From: an uncultured bacterium
GTDB taxonomy: Bacteria > Pseudomonadota > Gammaproteobacteria > Burkholderiales > Burkholderiaceae_E
Length of the DNA stretch: 13,691 nucleotides
NCBI GenBank assembly: GCA_903864485.1
Contig: CAIPGD010000288.1
Location: forward strand, 1 to 13,691
Direction of reading: 5' to 3'
The position numbers and the translations under genes were made by a program. Below the pieces are notes generated by a model. It searched no databases. It saw only the letters and a list, made by a program, of their open reading frames with translations, and was not told the DNA's origin. Shown here piece after piece: positions 1-6,778 of the stretch (positions are counted from its first letter, which is position 1; each line of letters begins with the position of its first letter).

Positions 1-1050
1 GGTCCCGTGTTGAAATCCCGCGACATTTCGCCATGACCCCGTCGACCACGCCATCGCTGCAGAATTTTGAAAGGCCAATTCGGGTTTGATGGGTCCAGTG
101 ACAAGAAGGGTTAAGACCGCGGCGACCAGGGCGCGCCGACGTGCGCGCTCGCTCAGCGTGGATGCCCCGAGCGCGAGGAGTGCGCCGCAGAGCAGGCCAC
201 CCAGAGCGCCGGCGGATACCCAGTGATCGGTCGCGCCCTCGGGCATCAGCGTGCCCACGAGGAGGCTTCGACCCGCGAGCGCTGTCACCACGACGGCTCC
301 GGCGATCGCGGCGCGGGGGGCCGGGTTACGGGTGCAACGGGTCACGATTAACATCACGGCAACGAGAGCAGCGATCACCGTGAGTGACTCCAGTAGTGCG
401 GCGGCAGTGAGTCCGGTCAACCCGGTGGTGATTCCGGCGAGGTGGGGCATGGGGTTGAAATTGCCCAGATCGCTCCAGGGCAGTTGCTGTTCCCCCGCGC
501 TGAATAATCGAGACTGTGGTGCGATTTGCGACAAAATCCAGGCAGCTAGTAGCAACCAGCCGGGATACGAACCAGTAGCAAACCAACGCCCGAACCAGGC
601 ATTGAGGCGGGCCTGGCCAATCAACCGCGGCGCCAGTAGCGCGCCTGCCACCGCGCCGATCAGCGCTCCCGATCCGTTCGCCAAGACATCGAGACGCGAG
701 GGAATGCGCGAGGGCAGCCAGCTTTGCAGGGCTTCAAGGCTAAGCGAGACCGTGAAACCCGCAACGACCGTCCAAACGATGGATTGCCGGGCGCCCGCTC
801 TCGGCCAAGTTGTGAGAGCGCCGAACAGTCCGAATGGAACATACGCCAGAACGTTCAGCAAAACATCCGATAGGGTCCACCAGCGGGGCCAGGGTTCGGT
901 CAGAAATGCCAGTGGGTCGAGACCTCGTGCGGTCCAACTCGTAATCGGAAACAGCGACCCGATGGCGAGTGCCACGACCCAGGCTGCCCAAGCCCCGGGC
1001 GCGATTGGCGATGGCCGGGTGGGCAAATGACGGTCGATCAAACGCCTCAC
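1..1050 (-). CDS. VanZ-like family membrane protein, 3' end cut off by the window
   Basis: An open frame on the minus strand reads from a GTG at 1050 without a stop to base 1, giving 350 residues so far. The N-terminal half carries the VanZ-like hallmarks: D62VLLNVLAYVPFG74, and a helix with SLSLEALQSWLP (102-113) followed by R119, D121 and N125. Many hydrophobic segments mark it as a multi-pass inner-membrane protein. Family members are named after teicoplanin-resistance VanZ, but most are uncharacterised, so no resistance role is implied. The GTG at 1050 has GAGG eight bases upstream; another in-frame GTG lies at 1059. It is divergent from the biotin ligase gene, with about 49 bp between them. 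The C-terminus lies outside the window, so total length and any extra domain are unknown. The family call is fairly sure; the function is not known. Confidence 0.82.
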   Translation of the reverse strand, partial: MRRLIDRHLPTRPSPIAPGAWAAWVVALAIGSLFPITSWTARGLDPLAFLTEPWPRWWTLSDVLLNVLAYVPFGLFGALTTWPRAGARQSIVWTVVAGFTVSLSLEALQSWLPSRIPSRLDVLANGSGALIGAVAGALLAPRLIGQARLNAWFGRWFATGSYPGWLLLAAWILSQIAPQSRLFSAGEQQLPWSDLGNFNPMPHLAGITTGLTGLTAAALLESLTVIAALVAVMLIVTRCTRNPAPRAAIAGAVVVTALAGRSLLVGTLMPEGATDHWVSAGALGGLLCGALLALGASTLSERARRRALVAAVLTLLVTGPIKPELAFQNSAAMAWSTGSWRNVAGFQHGT

Positions 1051-1099
1051 AGTCCGCACCTCATTCTGAACCCCAGTGTAGCCCCCATGCAGGACCGCT

Positions 1100-2629
1100 A
1101 TGATCGCGGATTGTCCTCTTAAGGCTCCAGTGTCTCCAATGTCGACCGTGACTCCGGGCTTGCCTGTTCGCACGGAGCGGAATCCGAAGCATGCCTCGGC
1201 CCACGCTCTTGAGCGCGCATTGTGCAACGAGCCTGCCTTGAGCAGGTGGGCGCTCGCTCAGGGCCAGGATCTGGTGCAAGCGGGGCTGTTGGTCGACTGG
1301 ATTGATCAGACCGGATCGACCAACGCGGACTTGTTGAACAAGCCCTTCAATCGTGATCCGGTCGGGCCTCGGGTCTTGGTGAGTCGGATTCAGACCGGTG
1401 GGCGCGGCCGGATGGGACGCCCGTGGACAACGGTTCCTGGGGCCTCGCTCGCGCTGTCGGTCGCGTTCGAACGGCGCGTGCCGAGTTCGAATTGGCAAGG
1501 GCTGTCGATTGCCGTTGGCGCGGTTCTGGTGGAACAGTTGATCTCGTCAAAGGAAGCGCCCCCATCCTTGAAATTGAAATGGCCAAATGACTTATGGATC
1601 GACGGTCGGAAAGTCGGCGGCATTCTGATTGAAGTGCGCCGAACGTCCGGTGCGGGACAGGGTGGTCAGGGCGCTCAGGGCGCTCAGGGCGACGAAAGTT
1701 CTCCGGCCGTACCGATCGAACGGGTTGTGATCGGGGTCGGCCTGAACCGGTTTGATCACCCCGCCCTCGCCGCGCTGGGGGTCCCGGCGGGAGCGCTCAA
1801 GCGCGGGCCAGTTTCGGAATCGGCTGGGGATCCGATCGATCTTGCTGCTCGAGTCGTTGCGGCCATTTTGGAGGCCAGCATCCGACTCGAGACGCGGGGT
1901 CTGGCGGATCTGCTGCCCTTGTGGCGCGCCCGCGATGCGTTGGTTGGATTGCCTGTGCGGGTCGAGGACGCTCGCGCCCCCGCATGGTCCGGTATTGCGG
2001 CCGGAATCGACGACCGCGGCGCCCTGCGAGTCCGCTGCGCAGGGAACCCACCGCAGATTCGCATCGTCATCGCGGGTGATGTGTCGGTGCGCCCGCAGGA
2101 CATAGGCCCAGCGGCGGAGCAGGCCGTCGCGCTGGCCCCGAAAGAGACCCATGTTGGATTCACCGATGGACTCACCGATGGACTCGCCGATGGACTCGCC
2201 GATGGACTCGCCGATGGACTCGCCGATGTACTGACCTATGGCTCCCTGATGTTCGAGCCAGTCTGGTCCGCGGTGGTCACCGGGCAATATTCGAGCCGGT
2301 CCGTTCGGGTTGACGGCTGGCAGCGCTTTGTAATTCCGGGCGAGGACTACCCCGGCGCCGTCCTAAGCGCAGGAGCCTCCATGGCGGCCGTTCTTTGGAA
2401 AGGTGTCGGCGCAGACGATCTGGGTCGTCTAGACGAATTTGAAGGGGATCAGTACCAGCGCGTCCCGGTTGTTGTCGGCCCCGAGGGAAGTCCAGCCTGG
2501 ATCTATGCGTGGCGTGGGCAGCGACCGTTGGACAGCACCCTTTGGGACCCGGACGCCTTTGCGCAGCCCGAGGTCATGGCGCGGTTTTTAGCGAAGCACT
2601 TTCCTGCGGACCCGCCTAAACCTTCTTAA
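1100..2629 (+). CDS. birA: Biotin--[acetyl-CoA-carboxylase] ligase fused to an AIG2/gamma-glutamylcyclotransferase-like domain
   Basis: The 509-residue product has two parts. Residues about 65-335 are a biotin-protein ligase, which makes biotinyl-AMP and biotinylates the acetyl-CoA carboxylase carrier protein in the cytoplasm. Visible motifs are STN (73-75), GRGRMGRPW (101-109), KWPND (160-164), GRKVGGILIE (169-178), VIGVGLN (210-216) and a C-terminal SH3-like region. The N-terminal winged helix of repressor-type BirA is absent, so it should be enzyme-only. Residues about 378-500 resemble AIG2/gamma-glutamylcyclotransferase proteins: LTYGSLM (378-384), YPGAV (417-421) and DEFEGDQYQR (445-454), whose Glu is the expected catalytic type. 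The linker is a DGLA tandem repeat; a second Gly/Gln-rich repeat (184-198) lies in a ligase loop. ATG 1100 has AGGA five bases upstream; ATG 1139 is a weaker alternative. The ligase call is firm and the fused domain likely. Confidence 0.9.
   Translation: MIADCPLKAPVSPMSTVTPGLPVRTERNPKHASAHALERALCNEPALSRWALAQGQDLVQAGLLVDWIDQTGSTNADLLNKPFNRDPVGPRVLVSRIQTGGRGRMGRPWTTVPGASLALSVAFERRVPSSNWQGLSIAVGAVLVEQLISSKEAPPSLKLKWPNDLWIDGRKVGGILIEVRRTSGAGQGGQGAQGAQGDESSPAVPIERVVIGVGLNRFDHPALAALGVPAGALKRGPVSESAGDPIDLAARVVAAILEASIRLETRGLADLLPLWRARDALVGLPVRVEDARAPAWSGIAAGIDDRGALRVRCAGNPPQIRIVIAGDVSVRPQDIGPAAEQAVALAPKETHVGFTDGLTDGLADGLADGLADGLADVLTYGSLMFEPVWSAVVTGQYSSRSVRVDGWQRFVIPGEDYPGAVLSAGASMAAVLWKGVGADDLGRLDEFEGDQYQRVPVVVGPEGSPAWIYAWRGQRPLDSTLWDPDAFAQPEVMARFLAKHFPADPPKPS
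1657..1692 (+). repeat. Short 9-bp-period in-frame repeat in birA
   Basis: A 9-bp period (GGCGCTCAG-like unit) encodes a Gly-Gln-Gly-Ala-Gln run at about residues 186-198 of the ligase. It lies in the variable loop between the GGILIE strand and the VIGVGLN strand, away from known active-site motifs. It looks like a local slippage expansion that lengthens a surface loop. Confidence 0.65.
2165..2224 (+). repeat. 12-bp tandem repeat (five units) encoding the DGLA linker of the BirA fusion
   Basis: Five head-to-tail 12-bp units of the form GATGGACTCGCC are present; the last four are identical and the first has one change (DGLT). A degenerate sixth unit (2225-2236) runs into the first strand of the AIG2-like domain. 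The 12-bp period keeps the frame, giving a flexible acidic linker exactly at the domain boundary. Copy-number change here would change linker length without breaking the protein. Confidence 0.95.
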
Positions 2630-2643
2630 CCCCTTAAGCTCAC

Positions 2644-3186
2644 CTATGCCCCGGCGCGAACCCGCCCCAGGAGCGCCGTGGTTGAACGGTCGTGGCAGAA
2701 CGGGATCGATACAACAGCGCCACCGGTTGCGAGAACCTCCGGGGCGCCGACGATTGCGTCAACCGACCAGTCGCCGCCTTTGACCAGGATGTCTGGGCCG
2801 ATCGCGCGAATGAGTTCGATGGGCGTATCGCCTTCAAACCAGGTCACCAGGTCGACCGATTCCAAGGCGCAGATCACCGCGAGGCGATCGGTCAGTGGGT
2901 TGATCGGCCGGTCCGCCCCTTTGCCCAGCCGGCGCACAGATGCGTCGTCGTTCAGGGCAACGATCAGACTTGCGCCGAGTGCCCGTGCCTGCGCGAGATA
3001 CGTGACATGGCCCCGGTGTAATAAGTCGAAAACCCCGTTGGTAAAAACGCGGGGCCGCGGTAATGCCCGGAGGGCATCGACGAGATCCTGGGCCGAATGG
3101 AGTTTTCGTTCGTGGGAAGGATTGCCCGCGGCAGCAGCGACGCGCTCCGGGGCTAAGGGTCCTGCAATCCGATCCGCGGTGATCAT
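2644..3186 (-). CDS. hldC: D-glycero-beta-D-manno-heptose 1-phosphate adenylyltransferase
   Basis: The 180-residue product is the stand-alone nucleotidyltransferase of ADP-heptose synthesis (also called RfaE2). It transfers AMP from ATP to heptose 1-phosphate in the cytoplasm to supply LPS inner-core heptose. The cytidylyltransferase-type signature VFTNGVFDLLHRGH (47-60) contains the HxGH nucleotide-binding motif at 57-60. Further family marks are RLGKG (86-90), DRPINPL (92-98), LVKGGDW (134-140) and STTALL (168-173). No kinase domain is attached, so a separate HldA-type kinase must be elsewhere. About 45 residues precede the core, somewhat long for the family. The ATG at 3186 overlaps the upstream diiron gene's stop as ATGA, which implies translational coupling. 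It converges on birA with 14 bp between the stop codons. Confidence 0.92.
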   Translation of the reverse strand: MITADRIAGPLAPERVAAAAGNPSHERKLHSAQDLVDALRALPRPRVFTNGVFDLLHRGHVTYLAQARALGASLIVALNDDASVRRLGKGADRPINPLTDRLAVICALESVDLVTWFEGDTPIELIRAIGPDILVKGGDWSVDAIVGAPEVLATGGAVVSIPFCHDRSTTALLGRVRAGA

Positions 3187-4055
3187 CCCGCCGTCGGGGC
3201 GATCGCAGGCACTAAAGCGCCGGCTGCCAGGCTGGCGAGGAGCTCTTTGCGATAACGGTTAAGGGCGGTTGCGTTCTCGAACGGCCGGCCGAAAAGCAAC
3301 GACATGTTGTGCAGAATCCGATCCACGACCTTGCCTTCCCAGACCGCATCGAACCGGATTTGCTCGTCGAGCCAGCGCTCGAGCCAACCCGGCTCGGGCA
3401 ATCGACTTTGGACGGTGTCATTGGGGAACAGCGACTGGTTAACATGCAGGTTGGTGGGATGCAGGGCCTGCGCGGTGCGGCGCGCCGATGCCATCAAGAC
3501 CCCTACCTTTGCAAAAGCCGCGCGGGCGCTGTCGCCGACATCGACCAGGGCCTTGCGCATGTACTGAAGGTAAGCACCGCCATGGCGGGCTTCGTCGCGC
3601 GAAATAATGTCGTAGATGGCCCTGATCACGGGTTCGGTATGCCACTCGGCAGCTCTTCGGTACCAGTGATTCAGACGGATTTCGCCGCAAAAATGCAACA
3701 TCAGCGTCTCGAGCGGAGGCGCCGGGTCGAACTCGAATCGAACGGCGTGCAGTTCGGCTTCGGTGGGCATCAGATCCGGACAAAAACGACGGAGGTATTC
3801 CATCAGGACCAGCGAGTGTTTTTGCTCTTCGTAAAACCAGACCGACATGAACGCAGAAAAGTCGCTGTCATGGCGGTTGTCGCGCAGGAACATTTCTGTG
3901 GCTGGCAACGCGGCCCATTCAGTGATGGCGTTCCACTTGATCGTCTGCGCCTGTTCAGGCGACAGCTTGGAGGCGTCGAACTGATCCCAGGGCACATCGT
4001 TATCCATGCTCCAACGCACGCGCTCAAAGGATTTGAACAGATCTGGGTAAAGCAT
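3183..4055 (-). CDS. Ferritin-like diiron protein, acyl-ACP-desaturase-like
   Basis: The 290-residue product shows a complete four-helix diiron ligand set: E46, E77-x-x-H80 (in YEEQKH), E125 (in CGEIRLNHWY) and E155-x-x-H158 (in RDEARHGG). The spacing resembles soluble acyl-ACP desaturases, AurF-type oxygenases and related ferritin-like oxidases. No signal peptide or membrane segment is evident, so it should be cytoplasmic. Function and substrate are unknown; an acyl-chain or other small-molecule oxidation fits the motifs and the lipid-modifying genes upstream, but that is inference. From memory, closely similar proteins sit beside the heptose adenylyltransferase gene in other betaproteobacteria. 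Its last codons overlap the hldC start (ATGA). The ATG at 4055 has only a weak Shine-Dalgarno, and 39 nt separate it from the NTF2-like gene. Family call confident, substrate unassigned. Confidence 0.85.
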   Translation of the reverse strand: MLYPDLFKSFERVRWSMDNDVPWDQFDASKLSPEQAQTIKWNAITEWAALPATEMFLRDNRHDSDFSAFMSVWFYEEQKHSLVLMEYLRRFCPDLMPTEAELHAVRFEFDPAPPLETLMLHFCGEIRLNHWYRRAAEWHTEPVIRAIYDIISRDEARHGGAYLQYMRKALVDVGDSARAAFAKVGVLMASARRTAQALHPTNLHVNQSLFPNDTVQSRLPEPGWLERWLDEQIRFDAVWEGKVVDRILHNMSLLFGRPFENATALNRYRKELLASLAAGALVPAIAPTAG

Positions 4056-4094
4056 GACAGTGGGCCATCTACGTTGGAAGGGATTGAGGCACCC

Positions 4095-4586
4095 TCAAGG
4101 ATAACAGGGTGGGATCGGAGCTGCCCCCGCCTCACGCAGTCGTCGCATCACGGGTCCGATCAATGGGAGTTGTTCATAGAACTCGGCGGCGGCATCCCAG
4201 TAGTCGCGGTGCAGACTGACCCGGCCGTCGGGCGCAAAAACCAGACGGGTTGCCCCGTGGATGCGTTGATCTGAGTCGGTCGTGCGCTGTAGCCAGGTGT
4301 TGCGGAAGCGAAACCTGAAGTCCCAGGTCAGCATGGCCTGGTCTGCATCGCCGATGGCAGTGAGCACCTCGAAGCGGGGATTCTCCAGACGTTCGAACAT
4401 GTGCTTGAAGATTTGTTGGATCGGTGCAATCCCGTGGACTGCATTGAAAGGATCCACAAATTCGGCGTCCTCGCAGTAGTGGTCGGCGAGGTGCGCGATA
4501 TCGGCTGGCGAGATCGTACTGAATAGACGCGCGATTCTCTGGATTGGGATCACGGGATGATCGATCGGGTCGAATGGGCGCTTCAT
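4095..4586 (-). CDS. NTF2-like/SnoaL-like protein
   Basis: The product is 163 residues from the ATG at 4586, which has GAGG five bases upstream; an adjacent GTG at 4589 is too close to that site. Near the N-terminus YCEDAEFVDPF followed by VHG matches the cone-shaped NTF2-like fold, in which a helix leads into a strand bearing Asp/Phe residues. The second half alternates aromatic and charged residues (TWDFRFRF; HRDYWDAAAEF) typical of the family's curved sheet. Members range from ketosteroid isomerase-like enzymes to binding proteins, so the reaction cannot be named. Similar NTF2-like genes accompany cfa/DUF1365/SDR clusters in other proteobacteria. It lies 22 nt after the SDR stop, consistent with co-transcription. 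Confident as a gene and fold, function open. Confidence 0.82.
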   Translation of the reverse strand: MKRPFDPIDHPVIPIQRIARLFSTISPADIAHLADHYCEDAEFVDPFNAVHGIAPIQQIFKHMFERLENPRFEVLTAIGDADQAMLTWDFRFRFRNTWLQRTTDSDQRIHGATRLVFAPDGRVSLHRDYWDAAAEFYEQLPLIGPVMRRLREAGAAPIPPCYP

Positions 4587-4608
4587 CACATCCTCGATCC
4601 AACGATGG

Positions 4609-5463
4609 TTACAGGCCAGTGGTGCGGCGAATCACCGCAAACCAACATCGAATCGGGAGCAAACGCAAGAACTTCAGCACGCCCGTGAAACGGCGGGGGA
4701 AGTGGATGTTGAACTCCCCGGCGCTAATTCCGGCCAAAATTCTGAGCGCTGCTTCGTCCGCGCTGATCAGTGCCGGCATCGTGAACGTATTGGTCGCGGT
4801 TGCAGGCGTATCGACAAACCCCGGATTGACCACGGCCACTCCAATGCCGCGGGGGTTGAGGTCGATCCAGAGGGTTTCGGCCAAGTGGTTCAGAGCGGCC
4901 TTGGTCTGGCCGTAAGCGAGCGCTTTGGGCATGCCGCCCCAACCCGCGACGCTGGCCGTCAAGACCAACTGTCCGCGGCCTTGATCTAGCAAGACTGGCA
5001 AAACCGCAGCGAGCAGGTTGAGGGCGCCAATTTGGTTTATTTCGATCGTGCGGCGGGCGGCCGCGAGGTCAAAATTGTCGGCGCGCATCGGCACCCAGAG
5101 GGCTGCGAGCCAGATCACGACGTCGACGCCACCCCATGCCGCAACGATCGCGTCACGGGCCGCTGCGAGCGCGCCTGCATTCGTGACGTCCAGCGGCAGA
5201 ACCAGCGCATCAAACGGGCGTTGATCCGGGCGTTGATCCGGGCGTTGATCCGGGCGTTGATCCGGACCGCCACCGACCTCGTCGAGGACATCGTGCAAGG
5301 ATTGTTCACGGCGCGCTGAGACGGCGATTCGGGCGCCGCGACGGGCGAGTTCGCGCGCGAGTGCTGCGCCGATGCCGCTGGAGGCGCCGACTAGCCAGAC
5401 CCGCTGATCCCGCCACTCTTTGATGGGGGGGTTCAGGGGTCCAAACAGTCCGTTAAGCGACAT
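4609..5463 (-). CDS. Short-chain dehydrogenase/reductase (SDR) with an internal DQRP repeat
   Basis: A classical-type SDR of 284 residues. The NAD(P)-binding glycine motif GASSGIG is at 26-32, followed by R43 and R51-R52, which hint at NADP(H) preference. The catalytic set is N143, S171, Y184 and K188 (AYGQTKAAL), and NPGFVDTP (213-220) follows as expected. The usual NNAG stretch after strand 4 is replaced by WLAAL (118-122), an atypical feature. A loop after helix C holds four DQRP repeats (68-83) from a 12-bp DNA repeat, making this copy longer than the usual 250 residues or so. Substrate is unknown; cfa-type clusters commonly include such an SDR. The ATG at 5463 lies inside the upstream transporter gene (11-bp overlap), implying coupled translation. 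Confidence 0.9.
   Translation of the reverse strand: MSLNGLFGPLNPPIKEWRDQRVWLVGASSGIGAALARELARRGARIAVSARREQSLHDVLDEVGGGPDQRPDQRPDQRPDQRPFDALVLPLDVTNAGALAAARDAIVAAWGGVDVVIWLAALWVPMRADNFDLAAARRTIEINQIGALNLLAAVLPVLLDQGRGQLVLTASVAGWGGMPKALAYGQTKAALNHLAETLWIDLNPRGIGVAVVNPGFVDTPATATNTFTMPALISADEAALRILAGISAGEFNIHFPRRFTGVLKFLRLLPIRCWFAVIRRTTGL
5215..5262 (-). repeat. 12-bp tandem repeat (four perfect units) in the SDR gene
   Basis: Four identical 12-bp units, CGGGCGTTGATC on the plus strand, encode (DQRP)4 on the minus strand at residues 68-83. The array keeps the reading frame and falls in a surface loop between the cofactor-binding motif and strand 4. It has the same unit length as the birA linker repeat but an unrelated sequence. 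Confidence 0.97.
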
Positions 5464-6778
5464 GGGTCTGTCTCACAAGCACGACTTGGGGTTCGGGCGG
5501 GATCAAGCCAAGCATCGCACACGCCAGGAGTTTGAGGCCGCAGGGTACCGCTGCATAGACGAGTGAGAGGGCGATCTCCCCGCCGGCTTGGCCCGGTTGG
5601 TAGCCGGACAGGTCGAGCAACGGCAATGCGACACCTGCGGCAATGGCGAGGGTTGCTTTGGTCGCAAGGTTCCAGAGGCCCACATAGGCGCCGCTGGCCG
5701 GGCCGCGATCGCCGTGGTCGGCAATCACTTGGGCGAGTAGGGCACCTGGGATGGCCAGATCGGCGCCGAGTGCGAACCCCGTCACAAAACAGACCGCACC
5801 AAATGCCCAGACATCGCCGGAACCGAGACCGAGTGCCCAGGCGAAACCCGCCACGGAAAGTCCCATCCCGGCGAGCCAGGCGAGGCGCAGACCGATTTGG
5901 CGGGCCACGACAACCCAGATTGGCATGCCCAACGCACCCGCCAAAAAATATGTCGCTAAAAAAACTGGGGTCACTTCCTCCGCGTGCAGCACGTCGCGCA
6001 CAAAGAACAGAAGGAGCGTGGCGGGGATCGCTGCGGCGACGCCGTTGGTGACAAAGATGACGATCAGGCGCCGGAATGCCGTGTTACTCCGTACCCTTGC
6101 CCAGGACCCGGAGTATCCAGGGGTTTCGGTAGGTCTCATCGGCGCGGGGGTTGCGCGTAGCAGCAGCAGACCAGCCACGATGGTGGCGCTCACGAAAATG
6201 ATTCCCAGGGCATCGCGTTGGGTTGGATCGAGAAACGCCGTTGCCACCAGGACCCCTGCCAGCCCAAACCCCTCGCGCCAAGCGGTGACCCGCGTGCGCG
6301 ACGCGGCGTTTTCGCCGAGGTCAGTCCCCCACGCCTGGTAGGCGATCGAAGCCAGGCTGTAGGCGATGTAGGTCGCGATCGACCAGAGGCCAAGCCAAAG
6401 TGCCAGATTGGCGCCGACCGCGGCGCCCGGTGGGTGCAACAAGGCCCAGAAGCCGGCCGCAAGAACGGGCAAGGCCGCGAGAATCCAGCGGCGATGAACG
6501 AAACGTCGTTGCCGCGCCAGCCATAGACCAATCAACGGATCCGCGGCGGCGTCGACGCAGCGGGCGCCAAACAGTACCGCCCCCACGAGCGAGAGCGTCA
6601 AACCTGCGCTGCCGTAGAGCGCTGGCAGGACGACAAAGAGCGGTAGTTCAAGCAGAGCCAGCGGCAGCCGCAATCCGCCATAGCAGGCGAGTGCAAAGGC
6701 CGACAGCCCCGTCGCCGATAGCCCAGTTTCAGACGGGGAGTTGGGGATTGGCGAGGGATTATCGGTGGGTGAGGACAA
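5453..6778 (-). CDS. MFS transporter of the GPH (glycoside-pentoside-hexuronide:cation symporter) type
   Basis: The 441-residue, strongly hydrophobic product has about twelve membrane segments. The family signature follows helix 2: DAAADPLIGLWLARQRR (76-92), with the conserved Asp-Pro at 80-81, then RR before the next helix. Proteins of this type commonly accompany cfa/DUF1365/SDR genes, where they are not sugar symporters of known specificity; a lipid or precursor substrate would be speculation. Translation seems to start at a TTG (6778), 20 bp inside the cfa gene. A stop codon lies two codons upstream in this frame and no ATG occurs in the hydrophilic N-terminus, so a coupled TTG start is the best reading. 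The first 20 or so residues are Pro/Ser/Thr-rich. The 3' end overlaps the SDR start by 11 bp. Confidence 0.87.
   Translation of the reverse strand: MSSPTDNPSPIPNSPSETGLSATGLSAFALACYGGLRLPLALLELPLFVVLPALYGSAGLTLSLVGAVLFGARCVDAAADPLIGLWLARQRRFVHRRWILAALPVLAAGFWALLHPPGAAVGANLALWLGLWSIATYIAYSLASIAYQAWGTDLGENAASRTRVTAWREGFGLAGVLVATAFLDPTQRDALGIIFVSATIVAGLLLLRATPAPMRPTETPGYSGSWARVRSNTAFRRLIVIFVTNGVAAAIPATLLLFFVRDVLHAEEVTPVFLATYFLAGALGMPIWVVVARQIGLRLAWLAGMGLSVAGFAWALGLGSGDVWAFGAVCFVTGFALGADLAIPGALLAQVIADHGDRGPASGAYVGLWNLATKATLAIAAGVALPLLDLSGYQPGQAGGEIALSLVYAAVPCGLKLLACAMLGLIPPEPQVVLVRQTHVA

Noticed and set aside
251..1030. 259-residue plus-strand open frame opposite the VanZ-like gene
   Set aside because: Its translation has no recognisable motif and is low in hydrophobic structure, while the opposite strand reads a clear VanZ-like protein across the same bases.
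3309..4274. 321-residue plus-strand open frame
   Set aside because: It is antisense to the diiron protein and the NTF2-like gene, both of which have family motifs; long antisense frames are expected in GC-rich DNA.
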